Notes under the pieces: generated by a model | The model's database searches: none | What the model saw: the letters and a program-made list of their open reading frames with translations, nothing else | Told to the model about the DNA's origin: nothing | Part shown: in pieces, positions 51,433 to 61,082 of the stretch | How positions within the stretch are numbered: position 1 is the first letter of the stretch | How the letters are laid out: each line of letters starts with the position of its first letter | Made by a program: the position numbers and the translations under genes | Source: Rebecca billardiae RCC1528 | Lineage: Eukaryota > Haptophyta | Direction: 5' to 3' | Assembly (NCBI GenBank): GCA_965240325.2 | Contig: OZ251234.1 | Location: 496,001-560,000, forward strand | DNA: 64,000 nt

Positions 51433-52816
51433 TGGCCGCTACAAAGGCCGCCGCATCGCAACGGACTCGCGCCGACGTGCGGGCGGCGGTTGGATCGTGA
51501 CTGTTCGCGACCAGAGATACCAGAAGTGACGGTTCGTTAACTCGTACCATAAAACTTTACTACAAGAGGCAGAATCAAAGCCGATCGCTGCCCTTTCAAG
51601 TTGTCCAGGACACACTCGTTTTCAGAGAGCTGTTAATCCTCGCAGATAGAGATGTCGAATCCCACCCGCATTGTAATACGTTGATACTGAAACGTTGTTT
51701 TTGAAGTGTGGTTCTCTTCAGAGGAGAAGGATAATAGGAGGTCTACGATACTTTACTCTTTGAATTGGAAACAGCAAACCAGAAGTGTATATCAGCAGGA
51801 GAATCACGAACGGCCCACCATCACGAACGGCCCACCAGTTCTCTTAAGAGAAGAGGGATGCGTCTAATCTAAACCGCTGTTTTTCAGAAGCGCGTGAATC
51901 AAAGCTGACGACCCAACCTATCGTTTCTATGGTTGGCGAGCTGTTTCAGGCTCTTACAATTCAGGCATCTTACTATGACGGAATGTTCTAACACACGGCT
52001 GGTGTTATGTGCTATTCCACCCTGCATTCCCCTAAGTGTTACTATCGTTAAAATTAAGGGGCAGTACAAACGCAATCATTGCGGCAGCGATATCCACTCA
52101 TACGCGGTGGCCACCTACCGAAAAATCCCCAAAATCCTGCGCGCATCCTCTTTTTGATTTTGCGGAGCACGTGCGCCGCCCCCCCCGGCTTTCGCTCACG
52201 CTCAGACCTTTCGGGGGGGCCGTGCGCCATGATGAATCATCATCAACTACTATATATATACATGCATATATATTAGCCCGACACTCACTACAGTCCCGCG
52301 ATGATGACGACAGTCATCCGCCGGTTACCGCTCGCAGTGACGAAGACTCAGCAAAGCTCTCCGAGGAAGAGTCTCCGTCTGCTGCCGACGACCGTCCGAG
52401 TCCGCCGTCTGTGCCCGGCGCGGAACCGCGACAACTCGTCACGCCGCATTGCGGCATTGCGGAGACGCTGACGGCGCGGAACTGATATACCCCGGATTTA
52501 GCCGGAACGTCGTGAGTCGTGACCCGAGATGACCGACGGCAGCGCGGGCGGAGCCCGACTCGGCGGCGACCCGTGGGCGCGGTGATGATTCTGCCTGACT
52601 GAGTCTGATGATGGTCGTCGATCGTCGTGACTCACGAGCCGTCGTCAGTCGTGGTGCCAGTAGTGGGTCGGTCTCGTGCCAACTTAAGGCTAAGCGCCTG
52701 CACCACGTGCGCGCAGGCGCCACCGGTCGCACCTGCCCCTGGGCTGCGGCTCTGCTACCCCACCCCACCCCCCCCGACCAACCGCCGCGCCGGCGCGTGC
52801 GCGGCGCCAGGGTCCG
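51202..52816. other. Large gene-poor region with a low-GC island (about 51540-52290)
   Basis: From about 51540 the sequence drops to well below half GC for roughly 700 bp and then returns to high GC. The island holds a 17-bp tandem repeat and a TA-rich stretch near 52250-52275, but no frame longer than about 75 codons and no RNA gene that I can recognise. It could be a decayed insertion or simply a large spacer. Confidence 0.5.
51803..51836 (+). repeat. 17-bp perfect tandem repeat (two copies)
   Basis: atcacgaacggcccacc occurs at 51803-51819 and 51820-51836. Confidence 0.9.
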
Positions 52817-54631
52817 TCAGCCTCCGAGCTCGTCGTCGCCGATCCTGTCGTCGTGGTCAAACGTCGAGTAGTGGTGGGCGCGCGCGGACGCACGCCGGGC
52901 CGCAGGGGCGGGCGTGTGGAGGCGGGCTGGCGGCGCGGCGGATGGGCCGGCGGCTGGGGTGGGCGGCGCGAGGCCACGCAGCCGCGCCCGTGAGGCGCCG
53001 CCGGCGAGCCGCCGGCCACGCAGCTGCCGCACGCCCGGCGCGATCCCACCGGCCGCCTGCGCGCCCGCGCCGCCGGCGGCTTTGCGCTTCGAGGGCAGGC
53101 GCGGATTGCGGCACGCGCCGTTGCGCATGCCGCACACGCGCTGGTGCCACACGATGTGCCACTCGGGGAACTGCTTGCCGTAGATCGCCTGCGGCGAGCC
53201 CCCCGGCGCGAGCGGCTTGAAGCGGATGCAGCAGTGCTCCTTGTTCTTGCCAGTGATCCCCATGCACCGCTCCACGAGCTCGCCGAGCTCGCGCACGCTC
53301 GGCCGGCACGGGTTGTCACGGAAGTCCTCCGCGTCGCCGTCGGCGGCCCAGTCGCACTTCACCTCCTCCGCCGCGCGCGGGTCGCTCCCGCCGACCCACG
53401 CGCCGGTGCGCGCCGCCTTGAACGCGGCCACGCGCGCGGCGAACGGCTCGCCCAGCGCGGCGACGCGCTCGCGGAAGCGGCGGGCGTACGTGTCGTAGAG
53501 CGCGTGGTCGAGCGGCGCGATGCGGCGCACGTGCGCGGCGCACTTGTCCATGTCCGGGCAGACCTCGGCGGAGCTGAAGGGCGGGAGCTTGGGGTCGCGG
53601 TGGCGGTGCACCGGCTGCTTGCGCTCGTACTGCAGCCGCGGCAGCGCGCGCGCGCCGAGCAGGTCCGCCGTGAGCAGCAGCGACGCGTCGAAGTCCTCGA
53701 CGGTGCCCACCACGTCGAACCTGTCGAGCGACGCCTTCACCTTTGCAAACGTGCCGTTGCTCATGTCCAGGTTGGAGCGCCAGCGCTTGGGGTTGCGCAC
53801 GTCGTAGTAGCGCGAGGCGAACTCGGTGGAGAAGGCGTTCCACAGCGCGTTCGTCTGCAGGTTGGGCGGCGCCCAGTCGACGAACGACGCGCCAAACTCC
53901 TTCTCCCCCTTGAGCTGCCGCCCCATGATGTCCCATTTGAAATAGGACAAATAAAAGGAGAGCGGCTCGCGCACGCGCGTGGTCAGCAGCACGCGGCAGC
54001 GGCCCGCCGTGCCCGCCGCGTCGCGCAGCTTGGCGATCTGGCCGACGCGCTTGTCCATGAAGTGGAACACGGGGAAGTGCGCCTCGAGGCACAGCTTGAG
54101 CGGCGGCGCCGACGCGTTCGCCGCCAGCTTGGGCAGCAGCCGCTCGGCTCGGTCGACAAAGTTGCCCCAGTGCGGCTCGTCCTGGCCGTAGCCCCAGTAG
54201 ACGCAGTCGCCGTACCGCGCGTTCTGCTCCATGATCTCGCGCACGGTCGTGCCGCCCGTCTTGTGGTTGTGCCGGTCGACGAGGATGAAGCAGTCACCGA
54301 GCTGCTCCGAGGCCGCCGCGCCCGCGGTGGCCGCGCCCGCATAGTGCGCGCGCGCGGCCGCGCGCGCGGCGGCGGGCTGCGCGGCGGGCGCCTGGCCACC
54401 GGCCGGATCGGACGCGTCGCGCGGCGGCGCCTTCTTCTCCCCCGCGCGCTCGTACTCGAGCGCGAGGCTCATCTCCGCCTCTGCGCGCGACTCGGCGTTG
54501 AGCGTGCGCTGCACGCTGACCGGCACGCTGAACATCATCGAGGTGGCGAGGCCGAGCCAGAGCGCGACGGACGCGGTGAGGAAGAGGCGCAGGCCCTTGG
54601 TGCACAGCACGGGCGCCGGCTTGGCCTCCAT
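52817..54631 (-). CDS. Golgi-type carbohydrate sulfotransferase (Gal3ST/HS2ST-like)
   Basis: This is a single exon of 604 residues. The ATG at 54631 opens a type II anchor (about 14-35; LRLFLTASVALWLGLATSMM); the frame continues upstream only to a TTG. After an Ala-rich stem comes the PAPS 5'-loop in the form HNHKTGGTTVREIM (121-134), the HxKTGGTT variant found in galactose-3-O- and uronyl/heparan-2-O-sulfotransferases. The 3'-phosphate site LLTTRVREPLSFYLSYF follows near 240-256. A Cys-rich segment (about 440-500; KEHCCIRFKPLAPGG, RVCGMRNGACRNP) may form disulfides. The last 70 residues are Arg/Pro-rich and end acidic. It probably transfers sulfate to a polysaccharide in the Golgi lumen; the acceptor is unknown. 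It is divergent with the OTU gene and the second sulfotransferase in the window, but from a different subfamily. Confidence 0.82.
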   Translation of the reverse strand: MEAKPAPVLCTKGLRLFLTASVALWLGLATSMMFSVPVSVQRTLNAESRAEAEMSLALEYERAGEKKAPPRDASDPAGGQAPAAQPAAARAAARAHYAGAATAGAAASEQLGDCFILVDRHNHKTGGTTVREIMEQNARYGDCVYWGYGQDEPHWGNFVDRAERLLPKLAANASAPPLKLCLEAHFPVFHFMDKRVGQIAKLRDAAGTAGRCRVLLTTRVREPLSFYLSYFKWDIMGRQLKGEKEFGASFVDWAPPNLQTNALWNAFSTEFASRYYDVRNPKRWRSNLDMSNGTFAKVKASLDRFDVVGTVEDFDASLLLTADLLGARALPRLQYERKQPVHRHRDPKLPPFSSAEVCPDMDKCAAHVRRIAPLDHALYDTYARRFRERVAALGEPFAARVAAFKAARTGAWVGGSDPRAAEEVKCDWAADGDAEDFRDNPCRPSVRELGELVERCMGITGKNKEHCCIRFKPLAPGGSPQAIYGKQFPEWHIVWHQRVCGMRNGACRNPRLPSKRKAAGGAGAQAAGGIAPGVRQLRGRRLAGGASRARLRGLAPPTPAAGPSAAPPARLHTPAPAARRASARAHHYSTFDHDDRIGDDELGG

Positions 54632-54854
54632 CGGGCCGAGTCGCCCCGCCCGCGAGTCCGCCCTCGCGTCGTGGAGACAGCGAGGCCTCGCGGTCGAGGC
54701 CGCGACCCTACCCAATACCGTACGATGGCGGCGGCTCTCCTCCGCTCGCAGGGAAGCAAGGGAAGGGCTTCGTCAAGGGCCAAGCACAGCCGGGGCGGTG
54801 GGCCCCTTTGCCCGGCTTGCGCCTCTGCCGCGGGGCGGCCGCGCGCGCGCCGCG
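54632..54854. promoter_or_regulatory. Divergent promoter region, sulfotransferase / OTU gene
   Basis: These 223 bp lie between opposite start codons, with a less GC-rich centre around 54710-54770. An ACCCTACCCAATACCG stretch includes a CCAAT at 54712-54716. Confidence 0.45.
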
Positions 54855-56753
54855 ATGCGCTCGGTCGAGGAGCTCAACAAGCTCGTGCGCAGCGTCTCGG
54901 TCCAGCCGGACGCGCCGCTCAAGCGCTACCTCTCCGCCGCGAGCAAGGCGCGCGATGCCGGTTACAGCAAGTACGAGGAGTGCGACTGGGAGGCGGCGTA
55001 CGTGCTGCTGCTGCGCTTCGTCACGATGGTGCTCAAGGACATCGCGCGGCACCCGGACTGGCGCGTGCCCAAGGACTCCGAACAGCGCCACCAGGTGCGG
55101 CTGTACAAGGACCAGGCCGGCACCGCGCTCGGCATCCTCGAGGACGTGAAGCGCGAGCTCACGGCCGTCCTCCAGGTGGACGCGGCCGTGCGGCGGCAGG
55201 CGATGGAGCGGGAGGCGCAGGCGCGCGAGGAGGAGGCGCGCCGCGCCGCAGAGGCCGCCGCAGCCGCCGCAGCCGCCGCCGCAGCCGCAGCCGCACGCGT
55301 GGCAGCCAACCCGGCGGCCGCGGACGCGCGCGCGTTTGCGGGCGCAGGCACGGGTGCGCTCGACTTGCTGAGTGTGCTCGAGGGCTCGTGCGCGCAGGAC
55401 GAGCGGCCGCGCGCGAGCTACCCGACGCTGACGGGTCGTGAGAGCGGCGTAGGCGGCGGCGCGGCGGTGCCGGCGCGCATGGCCGCGCGCCACCCGCTCC
55501 CGCCCGCCCCGCCTGCGCCGTTTGCGCCGGGCGCCGCCTCAGGCCCGGCCTCTGCGCCCAGCGGAGGCGCGGCCGCGGCCGCGGCCGCAGCCGCCTCTGC
55601 CAGTGCTGCCGAGGCGGTGTTGATCCCGGGGCTGAGCGCGGATGGCGCTGCGGAGGAGTTGGAGGATGCACCCGCGCCGCGAACGAGCGCGCTGGACGAG
55701 CTCACTGCCGCGCTAGGGGACATGCCGCCGTCGGGCGCAAGCGCTCTCGCCGGCGCGGCCGAGGGCGGCGCGGCCGAGGGCGATGGCCACGCGGCGGCGC
55801 ACGCCGACAGCGGCGACAGCGTGGCCAGCGGGGGCAGTGGCGGGAACAGCGACGCGGCTGCACGGCCGCCTGACGCGCCGTCGAGCGCGCCCGCCGTGGC
55901 CGACCCCGTCGGCACCGTCTCGCCGCCCGCGGCCACCGCCGGCCGCTCGGCGCGCGCGGCGCCAGAGGCGGCGCAGCCAGCGGCGGAGCCGGCAGGCGCC
56001 AACGCGGACGGGGCGACGTCGGCCTCGCCCGCGTCGCCGGCGAGCACCGGGGCGGGCGCGGGCACGGAGGACGACGAGCCGGAGGACGCGCGGCTGGGCA
56101 GCAAGCGCTACCCCAACGAGGAGCGGCCGCACACCTCGTACACCGTCGAGCGCGTGCCGGAGGGCCCGATCAAACAGCCTCGCGAGCCGCGGAGCGCGCG
56201 CGACGCGCACGCGGTCGGCGCGCCGCCGCCGCCCAAGCTCAGCCAGCGGCCGCCGCTGCCGGCGGGCACGGACCACCGCGCGCGGCTGAGGCGGCACCTC
56301 GCGGTCCGCGGCTTCGCCGAGCACCCCGTGCCGGGCGACGGCAACTGCCAGTTCCACGCGCTCGTCGACCAGCTGCAGCAGAACGGTGTGAGCGGCGTCG
56401 ACGCGCGCTCGCTGCGCATGCGCGCGGTCGGCTGGCTCAAGGAGAACGCCAACCGGCCGATGGACGACGGCACGGCGGGCGGCGGCGTGGCGACGCTGCG
56501 CGAGTCGATCGGCGTGGCGGACTGGGGGCGGTACCTCGCCGACATGCGGCGCGAGGGCGTCACCTGGGGCGACGAGGGCACGCTGCTCGCCGTGTCCGCT
56601 CTGTACCGCGCCGAGATTGTGGTGATCTCCTCGCTGTCTGAGGAGTACTGCCACATCGTGCACCCGCCGCCGTGCTGGAAGATCCCGCTGCGCATCCGGC
56701 TGTACCTTGGGCACTACCACGAGTTTCACTACTCGTCGGTGCGATGGGCATGA
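54855..56753 (+). CDS. Deubiquitinase fusing an AMSH/USP8 N-terminal domain to an OTU domain
   Basis: This is a single exon of 632 residues. The ATG at 54855 starts directly with conserved sequence. Residues about 1-115 match the USP8-dimer/MIT-type helical domain of AMSH and USP8 (PLKRYLSAASKARDAGYSKY, then AYVLLLRFVTMVL), which targets those enzymes to ESCRT complexes on endosomes. A long disordered Ala/Ser/Gly linker follows (about 120-470). Residues about 472-632 are an OTU cysteine protease: VPGDGNCQFHALVDQL with Asp495 and nucleophile Cys498, TWGDEGTLLAVSALY, and the catalytic His in HYHEFHYSSVRW (His625). The OTU part resembles plant OTU9-12-type enzymes. OTU proteases cleave ubiquitin chains with linkage preference; here an endosomal site of action is inferred from the N-terminal domain. 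In AMSH the catalytic domain is a JAMM metalloprotease, so the enzyme half has been swapped. Confidence 0.82.
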   Translation: MRSVEELNKLVRSVSVQPDAPLKRYLSAASKARDAGYSKYEECDWEAAYVLLLRFVTMVLKDIARHPDWRVPKDSEQRHQVRLYKDQAGTALGILEDVKRELTAVLQVDAAVRRQAMEREAQAREEEARRAAEAAAAAAAAAAAAAARVAANPAAADARAFAGAGTGALDLLSVLEGSCAQDERPRASYPTLTGRESGVGGGAAVPARMAARHPLPPAPPAPFAPGAASGPASAPSGGAAAAAAAAASASAAEAVLIPGLSADGAAEELEDAPAPRTSALDELTAALGDMPPSGASALAGAAEGGAAEGDGHAAAHADSGDSVASGGSGGNSDAAARPPDAPSSAPAVADPVGTVSPPAATAGRSARAAPEAAQPAAEPAGANADGATSASPASPASTGAGAGTEDDEPEDARLGSKRYPNEERPHTSYTVERVPEGPIKQPREPRSARDAHAVGAPPPPKLSQRPPLPAGTDHRARLRRHLAVRGFAEHPVPGDGNCQFHALVDQLQQNGVSGVDARSLRMRAVGWLKENANRPMDDGTAGGGVATLRESIGVADWGRYLADMRREGVTWGDEGTLLAVSALYRAEIVVISSLSEEYCHIVHPPPCWKIPLRIRLYLGHYHEFHYSSVRWA

Positions 56754-57374
56754 GTGGGGAGGGTCCAGCGCTCAGCAGCGGCCAGTCTGACGTGGGTGCG
56801 GGGGTGGACCACGGCGGGCGCGGCGCGGCCGGCGGCGCGCGAGCCGTCAGCCGGCCAACTCAACGACAACAGGCGCTAGATCGTCAGTACTTACAGCGCG
56901 GCAAACGTTCTATGATGCATATATGCGCGTTGTCGGAGCAGATTCTGACGCTGCGCATACTGTGAGCTGCGTGCAAGTCATGCCAAGACTGACACGACGG
57001 ACGTCATGCAGGCGCGACGGAAGCCTGACTGACGACGCTGAGGACTCGGTCTCGGACTCGGGCCTGAGGCTGAGTCGTGAGAGACTGAGAGCGTGCTGAG
57101 GCGTGGTGCCGACGATGAAGTGCTGCTTGCGACTCGGGCTCGGCTAGCCACTGAGACGCACGCCTACTGTGAGACGGCGGCGCGCATGACGATGACGCGC
57201 AGCGCAGATAGCGATGCTGCGCTCGGCGGCGGGAGCAATGCACAGCGTACACGCCAGGCAGACGCGCTGCGGCCGATGGAGGGCGGCGCCGCGGTCGGCC
57301 GTTCCGCGCTGCGCCTGGCGGTCGTCGTCGCCGTCGCCGTCGTCGCACCCAGCGCCACGGGCAGCCGGGCAACC
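56754..57374. other. Spacer between convergent genes
   Basis: These 621 bp lie between the OTU and RRM-WW-RRM gene ends. They are AT-richer near 56880-56960 with nothing recognisable; the GC-rich right part is probably the 3' UTR of the RNA-binding gene. Confidence 0.5.
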
Positions 57375-59106
57375 TCACCTCCGCGCGCCGCCGCCGTCCT
57401 CGTCCGCCTTCACCTTCTCAACACGCAGCGCACGGCCCTGGACGACCATGCCGTGTATGCCGTGAATCGCCTTCTCCGCCTCCTCGACAGTCTCGAAGCT
57501 GACGAACCCGTAGCCGCGCGACAGCCCGGAGTCACGGTGCCGCGAGACCTGCGCGAACACCACGTTGCCATATGGCCGCGCAATCTCCTGCGCGGCGCGG
57601 GAGCGCGTGGCGCGCCGCGGTCAGCGCACACGCCACCATGCCGCCCCCGGCCGGCGTCCCCCCTTGCGCGCCCGCGCGTGCGCGCACATGCAATTCCACG
57701 TCGGTGTACGCATTTGGAATGCAGAACAGGGCGAGGTTGGCGCCCCTCGGCCCGCGCTTGCCGCTGCTGCCCACGCCGCCGCCGGCGGCAGCGCCGCCGC
57801 CGCCGCCACCGCTCGCGCCCGCCGCGCCGTTATTCGCGGCGGGGCCCACAAAGTAGCTGCGCGCACCGCACGGGGCGCGCGACGCGTGCGGGCGCGCGGC
57901 AACCGGCGCCACGGGCAACCGGGTGGCGGCACGGCACGCGGCAGCGGCGTGGGAGCGGGCAGTGGGCGTGAGCGGCATGCGCGCGTGGCCGGCGCGACCC
58001 AGGCATGCGGTGCGCTGGGCTGCCCCGCCTCGAGCCAGCGCGTGCGCGCAGGCCACCCCTGCCCACCCACGCCCTCGCTTGGCCCTCACTCCCTCGCTGC
58101 CGCGCGCACCCTGCGGGGACAGGCTGCGCATAGGGGTACATCATGGTTGCGGGCATGTTGAGCTGCGCGGCCGGCTGCTGCGACGGCCATGACGGCGGCG
58201 GCTCCCACTGGCTCACGCCCGACTGCGAGTTGTAGTAGTACTTGTTGCCGTCGCCGTCCGTGTGCTCAGACCACTCGCCGTGCTGTGTCGCGAACTGCGG
58301 CACCATGCCGAAGCCGTACCCGCTCGGGAACGCCGCCGCCATGTACTGCGGCCCCGCTGCGCCGCCAACGTAGTAGGGCGCTGCCGCCTGCCCCGCGGGC
58401 GGGTATGCGCCCGTGTGCTGCGGCGGGAAGCCGGCGTAGCCGAACGCGCCAGGCCAGCCAGGCACGATGCCCACCTGCTGAGGCTGCTGAGCGCGCTGCT
58501 GCTGAGCCTGCTGCTGAGCCTGCCGCGAGCGCTGCTCCTCGCGCGTGCGTGGCGGGTCGGCGACTCGCACGAGTAGGGGCATTGACGAGCCGAGCCTCTC
58601 CGGTACCTGACCGTTGAGCGCCTTGATGGCCGCCTCGGCCTCGGCGGCGGTCGAGTACGTGACGAAGCAGCACCCACGCTTGCTCTCCGACGACGGGTTG
58701 GGCTTGATCATGTGCACCTGCGCGCCCCAGTCGCGGCATGCGGCAGGCGCAATCAGTGGCGGCGCACGGCGCTGCACGGGGCTCACGCGCGCGCGAGTGT
58801 GGCGAGGTGGCGCACCTCCTCAACTTTGCCGTGGGGTGCGAAGACAGTTGTGACCTGCTCCTCTGAAGAACCCTGTGGCAAGCCTCCGACGAAGAGTTTG
58901 CGCGAGTCGCTGCCTGGCCGCGCTTGATTCGCGCTCGCCGCATCTGCGCCCGATGGCGCGCCTGCCGACGCGTCTGCCGAAGCGGAGGCGTGAGCATCGG
59001 CACGGGGACCGGCTCCGCCGTGAGCAACGTCCGCCGATGCTACGCCACCCCCCACGCTCAGGTCCGCCAGATGCTCGGCGACGTCCTCCGGCGTCGTCGC
59101 CATCAT
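57375..59106 (-). CDS. CELF/FCA-like RNA-binding protein with RRM-WW-RRM order
   Basis: Four exons are 58816-59106, 58110-58717, 57688-57856 and 57375-57587 (426 residues). Introns are 98, 253 and 100 bp, all GTGCG...GCAG and in phase. RRM1 (about 68-145) has RNP2 LFVGGL (71-76) and RNP1 KRGCCFVTY (110-118), closest to CELF/Bruno proteins; an intron splits it. A Gln-rich stretch (RQAQQQAQQQRAQQPQQ) precedes a WW domain with Trp246 and Trp268 (GEWSEHTDGDGNKYYYNSQ). RRM2 (about 338-415) has LALFCIPNAY and RNP1 SRGYGFVSF, again CELF RRM3-like (PYGNVVFAQV). CELF proteins set splicing, polyadenylation and mRNA decay through U/G-rich sites; plant FCA has two RRMs followed by a WW domain. Here the WW lies between RRMs. 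The start has tandem ATGs (59106, 59103). Confidence 0.87.
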
Positions 59107-61082
59107 CGACGGCCCGCGCTCTTAATGAGGAGAGGCCGCCGCGCCTCCGCTCGGCCGCGCTGACGGGCCGCGGAGTGCATCTGTGTTATCATCAAGCTTG
59201 GGCGCCACCCGGACTCTCGCCGCCGTCAACCTCCGCGGCCGGAGGCGTTGATTGGCCCGCTCCACGCCCCGGCCGAGATGCGCGCGTCGAAGTTTGTGCG
59301 GAGATCTCGCACGGGGCGCGATCTTCCGCGAGATCGTAATCAGAAGGCCGCCACTACTGCGCTGCCCAACGGGCAACAGCCAACGGCCATTTCATTACAA
59401 TAATACAGTAGTGGGCGGAATCTTGGGCGAATCGATGGGTAGTTCAACTAGTCATGTTGCCAGAACATAATAAGCATCAGAGGTGGCGTCAAGACTCAAG
59501 ATCAGCGGTTTGTCGTTTGCGGGGCCGAACGGTGCCGAGTTCATGCCGGCCGGCCCGAACGGGACGGGTCGTCAGGCCGTTCACACAGAGGGTTCGCAGG
59601 ATAGGGCAGAGCGCGCGCTACTCTGTGCGGGGCATAGTATGTCACGGCATGGTACGGAAGTGCTCAGTGCAGGTGGTGAGCACTGTCAACTATGAGACTG
59701 CAGTGATCCGTAGCTACCGATACGTGAATCAAGAGGCACTCGCACACACAAAACAATAATAAGCATACAGCCAGCAGCAGACTTATAGCTGACTGCATCT
59801 TGTGAGGCTGGCAGGCGGCACAAAGATCGCCGAAACCAGACCGGTCAGTCACTCACCGGAGTACAGTACCTGTAGTCTGTTGATCGCCACTTCATGGCCA
59901 CCGGGTGAGCTGGGTTCCTTCAGGCCGCTCTCTGGGCTGCGCGTGCCGTTGCAGAACGCTGAATCTTTAGCGGCCCAACATGCCAACGATACCACCCTAC
60001 TGTAGCGCGGCTGATCATATTCAGCGAAGCGCCGTATATTCAGCGAAGCGCCGTATTACATCAGGGCGGTGCCGGACAGGCTCGCCGCGGCTCGTCAACG
60101 CCAGCCTGATAGCTGGAGTACCTACAGCATGCTCAATGCCGTACCAGCCAGGCCGGACCGGCCGATCCCAGACTCACCACTAGTGAGTCACCGCGCCCGG
60201 CTCCTCGGGACGGTGACGAGCCGGCCTGAGTCCGGGACAGGCTGGCAGTGTGACTGACTGTGTGGCGCGGCCTGTGCAACGCAGTGGCTTCATTCAGTAC
60301 TCTGAACCCGCCGGCTCGGGCCGCCGCGAGCTGCACTAGCTGCTGATTGCAGCGCTGCCGGCTGCGGCGCGCAGCTTGAGGACGCTCGTGCTTCCGGCGC
60401 GACCGCCCAGGGCCGCCGACCGAAGGCGGCTTACGCGGTCCGAAATGCGGCGGCCTAGCTAGTATTATGGCAGCATTGCCACCGTGATGACTGTACGTAC
60501 TGTCATATTACCGCCGTATGCATAGTATTGCCGGCTGGTAACCTGCGGTGGCGCGCCGGCGCCCCGAGTGGGACCACAGTGACGGAGTGACGTGACGGGC
60601 TCGGACCGCGCGGGGCCCCGGACCGCCGGACGCGCTGATCATCAATCATCATCGGTCTAGTGATCGGGCCCGCGGTCACCCCAGGGCCACAGTAACCAGA
60701 CGGCCCGGTGACCAGTGTACGGGGCTAGTACGGCCCGGTGACCACCGTGACCAGTGTGCGTCATACTATAGTATCCCGTATCCGATACTACCGCGGCGCC
60801 GCCCGGCGTCGTGATGAGCCGTGGGACTTGCTGAGTGTCCGTGCCCCCCGACCCCGCGGCCCCCGTGATTGTAATGCAGTGCATGCGCGCCGATGACTCG
60901 GCCCACCGCGGCCACTACAGACTACTGTCGTCTGTCATATATCGTACTCAGCGCACTGCTCAGCAAGTCCTACGGCCGATAACTTGACGGACTCAGCCGC
61001 TCGTCCTCGCAGAGGCGTACACGCTCGCGGCTTGGAACCAGGTCGGTTGCCACTCCGTGAATCTCTGCGCGCTGTATGACCA
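59107..61082. other. Gene-poor region (about 2 kb)
   Basis: The left part (59107-59340) is the upstream region of the RRM-WW-RRM gene. The rest is of mixed composition with only short frames. It contains a 19-bp tandem repeat at 60017-60054 and repeated cggcccggtgacca segments at 60699-60743. No tRNA or other RNA gene was recognised. Confidence 0.5.
60017..60054 (+). repeat. 19-bp perfect tandem repeat (two copies)
   Basis: atattcagcgaagcgccgt occurs at 60017-60035 and 60036-60054. Confidence 0.9.

Noticed and set aside
52820-54715. Longer form of the Golgi sulfotransferase beginning at 54715
   Set aside because: The codon there is TTG; the ATG at 54631 gives the normal type II topology.
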